Numbered from the stretch's first letter, positions 30,556 through 41,638 are shown. The stretch: 64,000 nucleotides of DNA from Chaetoderma sp. LZ-2023a (GCA_034401795.1 CM067370.1:105627387-105691386), one strand, 5' to 3'. Notes: generated by a model not told the origin, from the sequence alone. Numbers and translations: made by a program.

Positions 30556-32705
30556 GATCACCGACCGAGCGGTTCTTAATCCGTCTTCGTATAGATAAAA
30601 ATGGTCCAACGGATCAGGGTGAGTACCTGCATGCCTTAGTGGATACTGGTGCTAGCACATCCTTGATTCGTAAAGATATATGGCGTAGCATGTTGGATGC
30701 TAGGCCATTGAAAAGAGCAAAAACGCTCTTAGCTGTAAATGGTTCCCCAATAAAACTTTTGGGGGAAACGCAAGTAAAATTCAAGAACGCCCGACCCATC
30801 CCTAGTACGATTGTGGCCAGAATGAGGCATGAATGTTTACTTGGAGCGGACGCTTTGCACCTGGGAAATGCAAAGATTGACTATCAGGCCAAAATTGTAG
30901 TATGGTTTGGCCAGATATATCCCTTTGAATATCCGCATAGAGAACAGACAAATTATGTCTATGCAAGCTGTAAGGAAACGACCGGATATAAAGATATCGA
31001 CAAAGTCATGGCAGACTTTGCAGATATTTTTGATACGGCTCGTCCAAACACTTTAGGATTGGTTCCCAAAGTCAAGTGTACGGTACCGACAGGGGATGCC
31101 TATCCTATTAGGCAGAAAGCGTACCGTCTACCGCTAGCCAAGCAATATATAGTCAAGAATCAAGTGGCTGAAATGCTGGCAGCGGGCATCATAAGACCGT
31201 CGTCGTCCCCATGGGCGTCACCCATTACGTTGGTTCCTAAGAAGGACGGGGGGACGAGATTTTGTATTGACTATAGGAAATTGAACTCCGTTTGTCGTAA
31301 GGATAGCTATCCTTTGCCGAATATATCGGACATTTTTGATTCTATGGGCGGCGCTACGATCTTTTCGACTATGGACTTGAAGTCTGGCTATTGGCAGATA
31401 CCAATGGACAGCCAAGACATAGCGAAAACAGCGTTCGTTTGCAGTCAAGGTTTGTTTGAATTTCTTCGGATGCCGTTCGGTTTTGCGAACTCAGGTGCCG
31501 TATTTCAGAGGGCAATGAACGATATTTTCCGAGAATTCGTGGGAAAATGTCTGCATGTTTTTGTCGACGATATAGTCATATATTCAAGAAACCCGGCTGA
31601 ACATGCACAGCATTTGCGTACAGTTATGCGTAGAATTCAAGAATATAATTTGCAAGTTAAAAAATCGAAATGCGATTTCGCCCAACCATCAGTTGATTTG
31701 TTAGGATATCGTGTTTCAGCACAGGGAGTGGCTCCTCAGGTCCAGATGGTCAAGGTCATAAGAGAAATGTCACCGCCACGCGACGTGGGTGAGGTGAGAA
31801 GTTTCCTGGGCGCTACATGGTATTACCGCTCTTGTGTGCAAGGCTATGCCGAAAACGCTAAGCCTTTGATAGAATTGACTAAGAAATATAAACGTTTTGA
31901 ATGGGGTCAGGAGGAACAGCAAGCGTTTAAGAAATTGCAAAACTTGCTGTGTAGTGAGACGGTTCTCACATATCCAAATTTGAATGCTCCATATAAGTTA
32001 TATACTGATGCGTCTAGCTATGCAATAGGTGCGATACTGGTACAGGTAGATGACAAGGGTATTGAGCGGGTAATTCAGTATGTTAGCTCTACTCTTAAAG
32101 ACAGTCAGTTGAATTGGCCTGTGATAGAAAAGGAAGCTTATGCGGTAATATACGCGCTAAAGAAGCTTAGACCTTATCTATTTGGCACGCAGTTTACCGT
32201 GTATACCGACCACAAACCCCAAAAGAGTTTGTTTGTGGGCGAAGTTAAAAACACGAAAGTGCAGCGCTGGGCGGTACTGATTGCCGAGTACGGATGTAAG
32301 ATTGAATACATCCAAGGCTCGAAGAATATTCGAGCGGACATGTTGTCCAGATTACGTCATCCGGTGGAAGTCGCGACGTTGGATACGGGCGACTTTGTAA
32401 TACCAGACGTCGACGAGGGAGTATTACCTCACGTCCCTCTGGAAGCGTTCGACATACCATGTGACGAATTGTGTGCCGAGCAGACCAAGGAATACCCGGA
32501 GTTGTTCAAGGACACCCCGGAGGAGTACATGGTCAAGAACGGTATTTTATATTCTTTAATTACGCCTTCAGCATTGGACGCTGAGTACCCCAGAATTGTC
32601 TTACCCACCCTGTTCCGTGAGAAAGTGCTCCGGATGGCTCATGAACGAGCTGGTCACCAATGTCTGCAGAAGACCATCGGCATGGTGAGAGATTCGTTTG
32701 TATGA
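30549..32705 (+). CDS. pol: Pol: retropepsin, reverse transcriptase, RNase H
   Basis: An intact 718-codon frame reached by -1 shift from the nucleocapsid ORF (no ATG; TTG at 30,549). Aspartic protease VDTGASTSLI at residues 31-40. RT: AGIIRPSSSPWASPITLVPK, STMDLKSGYWQIPM, RMPFGFANSGAVFQ and catalytic VFVDDIVIYS, with Phe-Val before the Asp pair, an uncommon variant. RNase H: LYTDASSYAIGAILVQ, EKEAYAVIYALKKLRPYLFG, YTDHKPQ and RADMLSR, giving all four acidic positions. Ends at TGA 32,703-32,705 inside the zinc-binding start of integrase. These enzymes mature the particle and make cDNA. Confidence 0.92.
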   Translation: MVRSPTERFLIRLRIDKNGPTDQGEYLHALVDTGASTSLIRKDIWRSMLDARPLKRAKTLLAVNGSPIKLLGETQVKFKNARPIPSTIVARMRHECLLGADALHLGNAKIDYQAKIVVWFGQIYPFEYPHREQTNYVYASCKETTGYKDIDKVMADFADIFDTARPNTLGLVPKVKCTVPTGDAYPIRQKAYRLPLAKQYIVKNQVAEMLAAGIIRPSSSPWASPITLVPKKDGGTRFCIDYRKLNSVCRKDSYPLPNISDIFDSMGGATIFSTMDLKSGYWQIPMDSQDIAKTAFVCSQGLFEFLRMPFGFANSGAVFQRAMNDIFREFVGKCLHVFVDDIVIYSRNPAEHAQHLRTVMRRIQEYNLQVKKSKCDFAQPSVDLLGYRVSAQGVAPQVQMVKVIREMSPPRDVGEVRSFLGATWYYRSCVQGYAENAKPLIELTKKYKRFEWGQEEQQAFKKLQNLLCSETVLTYPNLNAPYKLYTDASSYAIGAILVQVDDKGIERVIQYVSSTLKDSQLNWPVIEKEAYAVIYALKKLRPYLFGTQFTVYTDHKPQKSLFVGEVKNTKVQRWAVLIAEYGCKIEYIQGSKNIRADMLSRLRHPVEVATLDTGDFVIPDVDEGVLPHVPLEAFDIPCDELCAEQTKEYPELFKDTPEEYMVKNGILYSLITPSALDAEYPRIVLPTLFREKVLRMAHERAGHQCLQKTIGMVRDSFV

Positions 32706-32732
32706 ACGTCTTTAAGAAAAGACATAATTCGT

Positions 32733-34181
32733 ATGCTTGAAACGTGTACGAAGTGCCAGGTCAACCGACCTGTCACTACCCGACCCAGGTATAGTGAAAT
32801 GGCCATGTCCAATTATCCGGGTCAGATAATTGGAATGGATTTGATCGGTCCACTATTAGAATCGGGTAAGGGTAACGTATATATCATGACGGTGATTGAT
32901 CACTGTTCTGCGTGGGCAGAAGCATATCCAATCGCTGCGAAAACATCTCAAAATGTGGAAGAAAAATTCTTCAACGAGTATATCGCGCGTCATGGTGTCC
33001 CTGAGATTGTAATAACCGATCAGGGTAAAGAATTTTGTTCCCATTCTCTGGAGGAGCGGTTTGAGGAACACGGTATCGACCATAGACGGTCTAGCCCATA
33101 CCATCCGCAGACCAATGGACGTACCGAGAGATTCAACCGCACTCTTAAGGAGTTGATCCAGAAAGGGGTGAACAACGCCTCGCGGGCGTGGGAAGACGAG
33201 TTGGAAGCAGCTTTGACAGCGTACCGCAGTACTCGTCATGCGACGACCGGATATACGCCATTTTATTTGATGTATGGGCGACGGGCGAGATTGCCAATGG
33301 CCGTTCCAATCGATGCGTCGCAAGACCTTGGTGAGAGACTAACGTATCTCAACAACGCCTTGCTACGTGCTCGGGAGGGAACAGCTAGATCTCGAGAGAT
33401 TCACAGGGAACAGGTTAATAAGCGTGCGAACGCTGGTGAGTTTAAAGTGGGGGATTCGGTGGTCGTCAAAGCTGAAGAGAGGATGAAATTGACCTCTCGC
33501 AGTGACCCCGAGTATGAGATCTTCAAAATTAACGGACCTGTGGCCCATGTCCGCCATCAAAGGTCCGGGAGAATGCGTGTGCTTAATATATGTAAGCTGC
33601 GCGTAGTCGACTCGGAAATGTGCTGGGACGGGGTGCGACCACGCCCCATTCGTAACCCTATCAAGGGGACGAAAGCTAGCCATCACCCCAGGGCGATGTT
33701 GCCCGAGCCAGAACCAATGGTCACCGACGCCGATACGACACCCCAGGCTCGTAAGAAGCGGTCAGCTTCGGATAGAGAGCCAGAGGTGCGTGCAGGGGGT
33801 AAGAGGGTTGACCGGAAAAGGGTGCGACCCAGTACGAATCGCAGTCGAAACCATGAGTCACCAAGTGACGTCATCGAAACTCCTAGGCCCATGGTGATTG
33901 ATGCTCCGGAGGCGGCACCAGAGCCACCCCCTGAACCAATGGAAACGCTTCCATCGCATCCTTATATGCTGCGCAAGCGCAGACATACACAGGATGACGA
34001 TTTTGACAGCAAGCAACTCCGGCTGGATATGAAGCGGAAACACGGGCATAGGCAGGAGGACGAAGAGGGTAACAAGCGACTCCGTATTGGCATAGTAGAC
34101 TCTGTCCTTTATGATGACGTGCTATACGCTGATTTCATCAGTCGTATAAATGCCGTTATTCGGCGGCACAGCCGCCAGTAG
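32733..34181 (+). CDS. pol: Integrase (same frame as pol, after in-frame TGA)
   Basis: Same frame as the upstream pol ORF, separated only by the TGA at 32,703. The His pair of the zinc domain (AHERAGHQ) is before the stop and the Cys pair (CTKCQ) after it, so the domain is split. Core: GMDLIGPLL (first D), VITDQGKEFCS (second D) and GRTERFNRTLKELI (E), giving D,D-35-E geometry. A GPVAHVRHQRSGRMRVLNI stretch near 33.53 kb resembles the GPY/F module of Ty3 integrases. A long basic, Pro-rich tail (about 180 residues, with KKRSASDR and KRVDRKRVRP) follows. From the ATG at 32,733 alone the product would lack half the zinc domain. Confidence 0.88.
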   Translation: MLETCTKCQVNRPVTTRPRYSEMAMSNYPGQIIGMDLIGPLLESGKGNVYIMTVIDHCSAWAEAYPIAAKTSQNVEEKFFNEYIARHGVPEIVITDQGKEFCSHSLEERFEEHGIDHRRSSPYHPQTNGRTERFNRTLKELIQKGVNNASRAWEDELEAALTAYRSTRHATTGYTPFYLMYGRRARLPMAVPIDASQDLGERLTYLNNALLRAREGTARSREIHREQVNKRANAGEFKVGDSVVVKAEERMKLTSRSDPEYEIFKINGPVAHVRHQRSGRMRVLNICKLRVVDSEMCWDGVRPRPIRNPIKGTKASHHPRAMLPEPEPMVTDADTTPQARKKRSASDREPEVRAGGKRVDRKRVRPSTNRSRNHESPSDVIETPRPMVIDAPEAAPEPPPEPMETLPSHPYMLRKRRHTQDDDFDSKQLRLDMKRKHGHRQEDEEGNKRLRIGIVDSVLYDDVLYADFISRINAVIRRHSRQ

Positions 34182-34335
34182 TGTGTATTGTATCGCTATA
34201 CTATAACATCGCGAATAGCCGATACGTAAAGTATCATAACAATTAAAACTAAATTCGTTCGCAAGATACAAAAATTTATTCGTTTAAATTGTGAGTTTTA
34301 GCTTTGTACCAGTAAGCATCACAGAGCGTGGAATC

Positions 34336-36267
34336 ATGTATATTTTACGATTAAGTATGGTGGTAACCCTAGTATGTTTAATAAACGGATTGTGTAAGAC
34401 GTCTAGTGTACATAGATTACCAAACGGGGTAATGACAACTAAACCAGAGGATATATCCATTATCCGGGCTGAATGGACCGTAGTGGTGTCTATTGACCAC
34501 CCTTATTTACCTCCCCAATTTCTTGAACGGTTAGCGCAGTTTCGTGCTCTGATTGTGGACATCAGTCAAAAGACTTCGTTAAGCAGTCAAGACATTTTTG
34601 GTTTACAACATCATGTTAACAACATTAAGAAAACCGCTGTTGAGACACAACAAACTATGGTGCGTAAGAACAGTATACGACGCAAACGTGGTTTGTTTAA
34701 CTTTGTCGGGGATATCGCCTCGTCTCTATTTGGTACCGCTACCTCTGGTGATATAGATGCAATTAAGGAGGTGGTTGAGGTTGCTTCAAGGAACGTAAAT
34801 CGTTTGGTACATTTCTCCAACAAACTAGCCTCTCACGTGAAACTGGCATTCGTAGGCATCAATACCAACGTTAACCGTATCAACGAAATTACCACTGGCC
34901 TAGTGGAATTAACTAGGAATGTGAGCAATATATTTAAAGCGCACGCCGCCCGACAAGCCGATTTGTACGCTTTAGTACGGCTTGGGCATATTATTGACTC
35001 TGCCGAGAGTGTGGTATATAGTTACCAGAAGGCAGCAGCACGATTTCATAGACAAACTGCGTCCCTAGAGTTAGGAAGACTAACCGAGGAAATATTCGGT
35101 CCCGCCGATCTGACATCAGTATCAGAACACGTCAGAGTAGGGAACCAGCTGATACGTCCGTACCAGTGGTACTACCGGAATGTGATAGTTTACCCGTGGT
35201 GGGAGAACGACAATATGTTACACTACGTGGCGACGTTGCCGTTGATCGACGATGGCAATTATATAGAGTACGGTTTGCATTCATGGCCCGAACCGTTAGC
35301 TACCGTGGGGTATTACGTGCAAATAGTGGTAGGCCGGACTAGCATTGGTCTCGATACAAAGACTGGATGGTACTTCACGACGTCTGGGTGTCGCGGTACC
35401 GGTCCTAGGGTATGTCAGGGACAGTTAGAGGTCGATAAGACCCACGTGCCCTGCATAGTGAGCCTGTTAACAAACACCACCGATGGTACGTGTAGCGTGC
35501 ATCTTTCGGAATCCAACGTAACCGCTAGCAAATTATTCGCCCATAAGAAAGTAGGCGTTGTGTTGCAAACGTTCGGTGAAACAAAGGATGTACACTGCGA
35601 CGGACGACTGACCGACCAGTGTGTGGTGAGTAATGGAGTGTATGCACTAATGTCGGGTGAATGTGGTTATAGTGGAAAGGGCTGGCGATTCGAGCCTGTT
35701 GCGTCTTACAGTCGGACGTACACTCGGGTTAGCCTGGCCATCGACATGCCCCAATTGGATGTGACCGGAATTCTTAACCAGTCCGTGATTGTGAATCATT
35801 TGAAAATGCAACCATGGAACCATTTACAAAAGTCCAAGTATGTGCCGCTAGCACCGTTATCCATGATCGACCCAGTGGCGGTCGATGGCATTGGGGTACG
35901 CTCTTTTGTATCATATTCAACGAGTTCCTTCGTAGTTGTGTTAGTAATTGTGCTTATATTATACAAATGTGGCGTGTTATCACGCATGTGGAATGCGCTT
36001 AAATGCGAGCCACGTGCGGCCCATAAATGCAAGCCACATGCGGCCCATAGTAGTGAATCGCATAGCATTGCATCAACTGTTCAGACCCAGCAGCCCCAGA
36101 GACCTGCAGCTCTACTGGAGCCGCTGCTGCTGGCAGCCGGGTCGTCGCCTAATGCTAATGCCAGGACTGAGATCGACCCGACGGCTGCCGACTGGATAGA
36201 AATGGAGACGTACCTTGACATGGTGGATCCTAACGTGAGCATAGACCGCTTGGAGGTATCACCGTGA
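34336..36267 (+). CDS. env: Envelope glycoprotein, baculovirus-F / errantivirus Env-like
   Basis: An intact 643-aa frame from the ATG at 34,336; that start gives a signal peptide (MYILRLSMVVTLVCLINGLC), and an open stretch without ATG extends upstream. Furin-type RRKR at residues 115-118, followed by a hydrophobic Gly-rich fusion-peptide-like start GLFNFVGDIASSLFG and a helical heptad region. Cys-rich ectodomain with several NxS/T sites. A membrane anchor of about 17 residues lies near 532-548 (FVVVLVIVLILYKCG), then a cytoplasmic tail of about 95 residues with repeated CEPRAAHKCKPHAAH. This is a class I fusion-protein layout. No stops or frame changes. Expression probably needs splicing. Confidence 0.9.
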   Translation: MYILRLSMVVTLVCLINGLCKTSSVHRLPNGVMTTKPEDISIIRAEWTVVVSIDHPYLPPQFLERLAQFRALIVDISQKTSLSSQDIFGLQHHVNNIKKTAVETQQTMVRKNSIRRKRGLFNFVGDIASSLFGTATSGDIDAIKEVVEVASRNVNRLVHFSNKLASHVKLAFVGINTNVNRINEITTGLVELTRNVSNIFKAHAARQADLYALVRLGHIIDSAESVVYSYQKAAARFHRQTASLELGRLTEEIFGPADLTSVSEHVRVGNQLIRPYQWYYRNVIVYPWWENDNMLHYVATLPLIDDGNYIEYGLHSWPEPLATVGYYVQIVVGRTSIGLDTKTGWYFTTSGCRGTGPRVCQGQLEVDKTHVPCIVSLLTNTTDGTCSVHLSESNVTASKLFAHKKVGVVLQTFGETKDVHCDGRLTDQCVVSNGVYALMSGECGYSGKGWRFEPVASYSRTYTRVSLAIDMPQLDVTGILNQSVIVNHLKMQPWNHLQKSKYVPLAPLSMIDPVAVDGIGVRSFVSYSTSSFVVVLVIVLILYKCGVLSRMWNALKCEPRAAHKCKPHAAHSSESHSIASTVQTQQPQRPAALLEPLLLAAGSSPNANARTEIDPTAADWIEMETYLDMVDPNVSIDRLEVSP

Positions 36268-36873
36268 CATTTTGGCACTAACGTTATGTGTTTCTACTGG
36301 AACAGTAATTGGTGACTATTAATAATTGTGGCACGAACTTTATCATGATACCATACTGTGTACTGTTTTGTTTAAATAGGAAAAATTCACATGATCTGTA
36401 ATGATATTTGCACTGTAGGATTAAGGACTGACATTTATGGTGACGTCGTCACGATTAGATGGCGTCATTAGAACAATTGATTGTGGTGTATTATACTATT
36501 GTATTGCTTGATTGATCGTATTGTTTTCTATGTTAAGCTACGCGTGGATCGAGGTTATCGACCACGGTTTAATGATGCTATTAATGTGTTTCCGGGGGCG
36601 GTCTTTTGCGCACGATATTCTGCTACCCGGACATGTATGTTTGTATAATTATCAACCATACACTAACGAATACTACTAATGTATTTCCGAGCATTCCGCT
36701 ACTCGGACAAGTATTGGTGTATAGTATATTGACCTGTATTATTGATTTCTTGACAATTGGATAAATATCGGGTGGTATCCGTTCAGGCTGCTAGTATAGA
36801 TTTGGGTTGTTGATAGTCCACAATGAGTTAATTATCACTCTCTTTAGGCCTCAAGAGACGGCTAATTAACTTC
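36268..36873 (+). other. Non-coding stretch between env and 3' LTR
   Basis: About 600 bp, AT-rich, no ORF. Two related words (GTGTTTCCGGGGGCGG near 36,588 and TATTTCCGAGCATTCCG near 36,680, each followed by CTGCTACCCGGACA or CCGCTACTCGGACA) suggest a degenerate direct repeat. No gene seen. Confidence 0.5.
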
Positions 36874-36887
36874 GGTTGAGGGGCATG
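36874..36887 (+). promoter_or_regulatory. Polypurine tract before 3' LTR
   Basis: GGTTGAGGGGCATG ends directly at the TG of the 3' LTR; a short G-rich plus-strand primer. Confidence 0.6.
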
Positions 36888-38534
36888 TGTAGATATGGGA
36901 TTGTCTTGTGGGAAGTCATGACCCCGCTGGACATCTTATATGTACGAGTAAGTCCCGAGTAAAAATTCAAAATTCAGATGTGAATACCAGGCGAGCTAAT
37001 AGACTATGTCAGCATGTATATTAAGATGTACCGATCAGCGGTTACTAGCAATGATCATCATCATCTATACTTAGATGCATTACCAGCATCTTATTATTTG
37101 GATATATATTTATTATTTGGATAAATATTATTAGCACTGGATAACTGGTACCGTCCATAGCGTCCTTGTAAGAGGAATACGTACATTATCAGCGTGGGAT
37201 ATGCATACATTGTCAGACGAGGTACACATTATCAAATTGGCAAGATGATTAGTGTCTAGCCGGAATCAGATGAAATATGACATACGGAAGCAGTTAGTTA
37301 CAATGGCGATCTATATTCTCACGAAAGCTTGAGAAAATGAACCGAGAAGTAAACAATCAGGATAACGAGAATGGTAACTTGTTTACCGATCATTCGTCAT
37401 TTGGACAGATTCATAAGCAGTAGCCGAAAAGTAATCACTCAAGACTAAGAAGAATGGTAACTTGTTTACCGGTCATTCGTCATTCTGACAGATTCATAGA
37501 TGTTAGGTACACAAATCGAAACTTGTCATCAAACCTATCATTCGTCACTCTGACAGATTCATGGATGTTGGGTACACAAATCAAAACTTGTCATCAAACC
37601 CATCATTCGTCATTCTGACAGATTCATGGATGTTGGGTACACAAATCGATACTTGGTATCAAACCGACCATTCGTCATTCGGACAGATTCATAGGCGTAG
37701 ATACACAAATCGAAACTTGTCGTCAAACAAGATAAGTCATTCTGTCATAAAAGGCAGCTGGAATTTTAGAGAACAACAAGATATAAAAAACTAAGATTGT
37801 ATATAAGGGGACTTTAACTTTCAGTCGGGGTTCGGTCCGGTCTCTAACGTTGAAGGTTCAGAAAAAGATTGGTCTGAAGAAAGCCTAGCCTCGAGTCCGC
37901 ATAGTTCCGTGGAACTGATTTTGTCGAGATTCAAATGAATTCTTGGTGAATGGCTTTAAGTAGCCAGGAACAGTATTTGACGAAACTGCCTAGCGAATCG
38001 TGAAACGCAACTTTTAAATGATAGAATAACCAGTATTCGTATCGTGTAGATATCGGTTGTTTCTGTAGTCATTGGTGGCAGTATAAGTCACCCAAAGTAG
38101 TCGGGCTAGTATAAGTACAATATTAATTATTTAACATCGCTGGTGGCAGTATAAGCCACTTATATTTACTTAGAGTTTTATTTTAACTTCTATCGTGACA
38201 GCATAAGTCACACATATTCATGGTCATATCAGACAGTCAAACTTCAGAGAATATATTATCACTTCGATATCCTCGAAGCAAGAGTTTGGGTTATTTATTG
38301 TCCAGTCTGGAAGCGACGGAAGACCACCGTCCCGAGCCACCATCTTTTACCCGAGTCAGATCAGGCCCAGATTATCGAGTATAAATATCGTCACCATCAC
38401 CGTCGACGAGGCGAGCAGATAATCGTGCTACTGCATCTTTGATAAGAGGTTGTCGCAGCAACCGTTACATCATATTCTTATCAGAGGTGTGGTAGATATA
38501 TTTCTAAATTAGACCCGAAGATCGAAAATCTTCA
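36888..38534 (+). repeat. 3' LTR of Ty3-type env-bearing element
   Basis: 1,647 bp, colinear with 27,228-28,874 and without indels. Differences seen by eye include positions matching 27,261, 27,327, 27,463, 27,593, 28,054, 28,149, 28,153, 28,307, 28,431, 28,437, 28,649 and 28,795 of the 5' copy. Confidence 0.92.
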
Positions 38535-38538
38535 ATAT
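38535..38538. repeat. 4-bp target-site duplication, right, of Ty3/env element
   Basis: ATAT directly after the 3' LTR; partner at 27,224-27,227. Confidence 0.8.
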
Positions 38539-39108
38539 GAACAATGTTACTGACAGCTTCTCTCAGATACCTGACTTCTGCCTGCTTCTCCTTGAGCTTC
38601 TTCTTGTTCTGTATACTCCTCCTCCTTCTCCCCATCATCATCGTCATCATAATTTTCCGGGGGCATAGGCCATTGGCTTGTTATTGATTCAGTGTTTTAT
38701 TATTGTATGGCTAGCTCAGCTCAATTCAAAAGATTTTTCTTTGAAGTAGATATCTAGTTTGTTCTTGAATGATTTGGCCGTTGTCGCTTAAAAAGCACTC
38801 TCGATAGACTGGGCAGTCAAGGGTTTCTCTAAATTTGATTTTACTGTGTCCAGCACGTTTTGTACCTTAGCATCAAACTGGAACTGGGCCTGATTGCCCT
38901 TCTTCTTCAAGGTTGGCAGTTGATTAGCTTTTATGCTGTTAATCACATGTAACTGAGAATTTGATAACGCGCTTTGATTTTGTGTGAACTCCGCCTGCAA
39001 GCTAGAAAAACGTGAAGTTATCAACGAATCTAAATCTGAGTTTTTCTGACATCGAACCAACAAATTTTTCAACACGTTCTTGCACTAGATTTGATAATTG
39101 ATCTTCAT
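38539..39108 (-). pseudogene. LINE ORF1 N-terminal part
   Basis: The minus ATG at 39,108 begins MDEDQLSNLVQERVEKFVG. After a frame change the ORF (39,075-38,788) continues SSLQAEFTQNQSALSNSQLH and QFQFDAKVQNVLDTVKSNLE, then after a second frame change FKNKLDIYFKEKS and an acidic DDDDDGEKEEE-type stretch. It is cut at 38,535 by the env-bearing element; the His/Pro-rich continuation resumes at 27,223. Helical, nucleic-acid-chaperone-type ORF1 is inferred from its place upstream of the endonuclease. Confidence 0.6.
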
Positions 39109-39497
39109 CCATGATCACAATCTATGTTACTTAACGATTGCTAGAGAGAAAATAGAAAAAAAATGTAATTTAACTTAAGAATTTTCTGAACGACCGAACT
39201 GTATGACGACTGACGCCAGAATGACCTACACAAACATGTTTCCCGCTGTAACTATATGGGAACCAATTCTATTGGTCCAAAACCCACTCTACTCACTATG
39301 CGATAAGAACCGAAATGTAGAGACATTAATTCTTAACTATACTACCGAAACGTTGAGAATTATATATATTGCTGGTGCTGTTGTTTACTGTTAAAATCAT
39401 GAGTATTATATTACATCAATTAATTGATATTGCTTATGTTATTATTACACTCGTTACCATGGTATATTTATTATTAGTTATTACTATTATTTACTGA

Positions 39498-39554
<57 letters not shown>

Positions 39555-40405
39555 GCTTCCTATGTATGCTTAGATGATAGATTAATGGAACTATTCTTAA
39601 TAGCATAGTATATTCCTGTGTAGCATTTCTTATCTTGGAGGTGATAATTTAGCTTTCTTCAAAAATCAATTTCACCAACCTTCAATTTATTAGTTGACAG
39701 AAACACTCAATTTCCCCTTATTTTATATTGGCACCTATTAGTTCTTCACTGATGTGGGTACAAATGCATATAGTTCTGTTTTAAGCACAATGCATCAGAG
39801 GGTGGGTATAAAAGCTGTACTATACTATACAAAAAGTTTGAGTGGTTAATTATCATGAAGTACAAGTGAGCGCCTCCACTTACTTTTTTTATTCACTAAT
39901 ATGAACACACATTCAGTATGCTGGTTTCAGCATCAGAGGACATGTACACAATCTATACTACACAATGTGTGCATATATATTTTGACCCATCCAATATGAA
40001 CACACATTCAATATGCTGGTTTCAGGAGTGGAATTGACCAGTTTTAGTCATAAGTCAAGTTCAAAATATTTATTCCCTGGTATCATGAATATATTTTATT
40101 ATTTTTAAATTTAATTTTTGTTTTTATTTTATTGAAACTTATGCGGTATCATCATGAGTTCCACCTCTTGTGAAAGGGAACGCATAACCTCGAGCCATAT
40201 CAGCTGCATGGCCTTTGCTGATAAATGTGGTATGTCAATATTCAAGACCCTTTAGCTTTCTCAATATCCGATTCTTTCAAAATTTAATTATCATCAGAAT
40301 TCCTTGGAGATTTTTGTTTTTGGGGAAGAAGGTACACGATCAATCTGTTAGACTTGATTCATGCTTATTGAATCTGTGCCTATTTGCTGACCATGTGAAG
40401 ATTAT
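39109..40405. other. AT-rich intergenic DNA with (ATT)n microsatellite
   Basis: No gene recognised. A (TTA)n/(ATT)n run at about 39,496-39,552. The word ATATGAACACACATTCA occurs twice (39,899 and 39,995), each followed by TATGCTGGTTTCAG, a 96-bp-spaced direct repeat. Confidence 0.6.
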
Positions 40406-40849
40406 ATTTGAAAACTAACCACTGGAATGACTGAGCTAGTTATCGAACCAGTTATCTCAATAGTAAATTTTCAAATATACTTTTCTCAATATATCTGGAA
40501 TTGAACGTATTAATTATTTCGTAAAATAGTGTCATTTTCATTACATGAATGACAACTGTATTCAGTGTTGTATTTAATTCAATGCCACTAAACAAAGGGC
40601 ATCTTAGAATTGTAATGCCATATGCAGTATGTGATTAGGTCTCGCATCAAAGGCATTAATTCACCTTTCAAGAGTATCCACCCATCATTTGACCTCATAT
40701 GACGTCATAATCAGCTCAGTGCGTGTATGATGACGTCACAATCATTACATCACAAAGGGTTCCATATAGACCGTCACCAAGTCTCAAATGGTCCGACACA
40801 TTGTATGAATTGTATGTCTTTGTAATTTTTTGCTATTTAATAAACATGC

Positions 40850-40940
40850 TGTTGAATATTTTGAAACTAATTTGATTGGGCGCTGTTGCTGCCTTAGGCA
40901 GCAACAGCACCCAGTCAAATTGGTTTCAAAATATTCAACC
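40850..40940. repeat. Hairpin family P2, best copy
   Basis: Arms of about 43 nt: GGTTGAATATTTTGAAAC-type ends around a CTGTTGCTGCC / GGCAGCAACAG centre, loop TTA. Related copies lie at 43,889-43,969, 45,210-45,305, 46,059-46,157, 46,748-46,828, 48,068-48,160, 51,208-51,285, 53,432-53,510 and 54,533-54,618, with weaker ones at 53,690-53,765 and 54,870-54,925. Confidence 0.8.
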
Positions 40941-41638
40941 GCTTAAATGTGTATTTTTTTTGGAAATTGATAGTTAGGGTGTTCAGAGATCAATCGATCC
41001 CAACTCGAGCGAGGTGTGGGTGGAGCTTAGCTAGAGATGGGCGGAGCATAGCTTAAACCGGAAAGGTGAATTAGGCCAGATCCAATAATGGGGGTTTGCT
41101 TCAGTGGTCAGTGGAAGGCATGTACTCTTGTGATATGGGTGAGCCTGTCCCTTAGATATCTTATAGATGGTATATTAAAGAAATGACTTCATTCTGAATC
41201 ACAAATTTTATACAAATAGAGAAATACACAGACATTTGAGTGCATCATTTGTCCAATACGTCGATTATGCCATTTACTGATTGCATTTCTAACAACAGCT
41301 TTCCATTTCCTGTTGAATGTTTTAAAATATCTGGCAATGTATTTTTACACTATATAGAATTTTTATGCAGAAAATATCTCGGCTGACACATTCAAAACCC
41401 TATCAACCCTGATATCTTGGTATCTTGATGACAAACTACTAAAAACTACTGAAACTAATTTGACACAACATTATAGCCACAACAGGAGCTTCAAGTCAAA
41501 CTAGCTATAAGATATTCAACATAACATTTTTGCATTTGATGGTATTCCATGCACAGTTTTTGGGTTCAAAGATTTAATGTAATCGATGTATTATAAAACT
41601 TCTAGACATAAAAAATCCATTGTTTATTTCAATGACAG

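Noticed and set aside
40700..40741. CRE-like words as a host gene promoter
   Set aside because: No TATA box, CpG-rich context or coding exon nearby; similar words recur at 55.95 kb without a gene.
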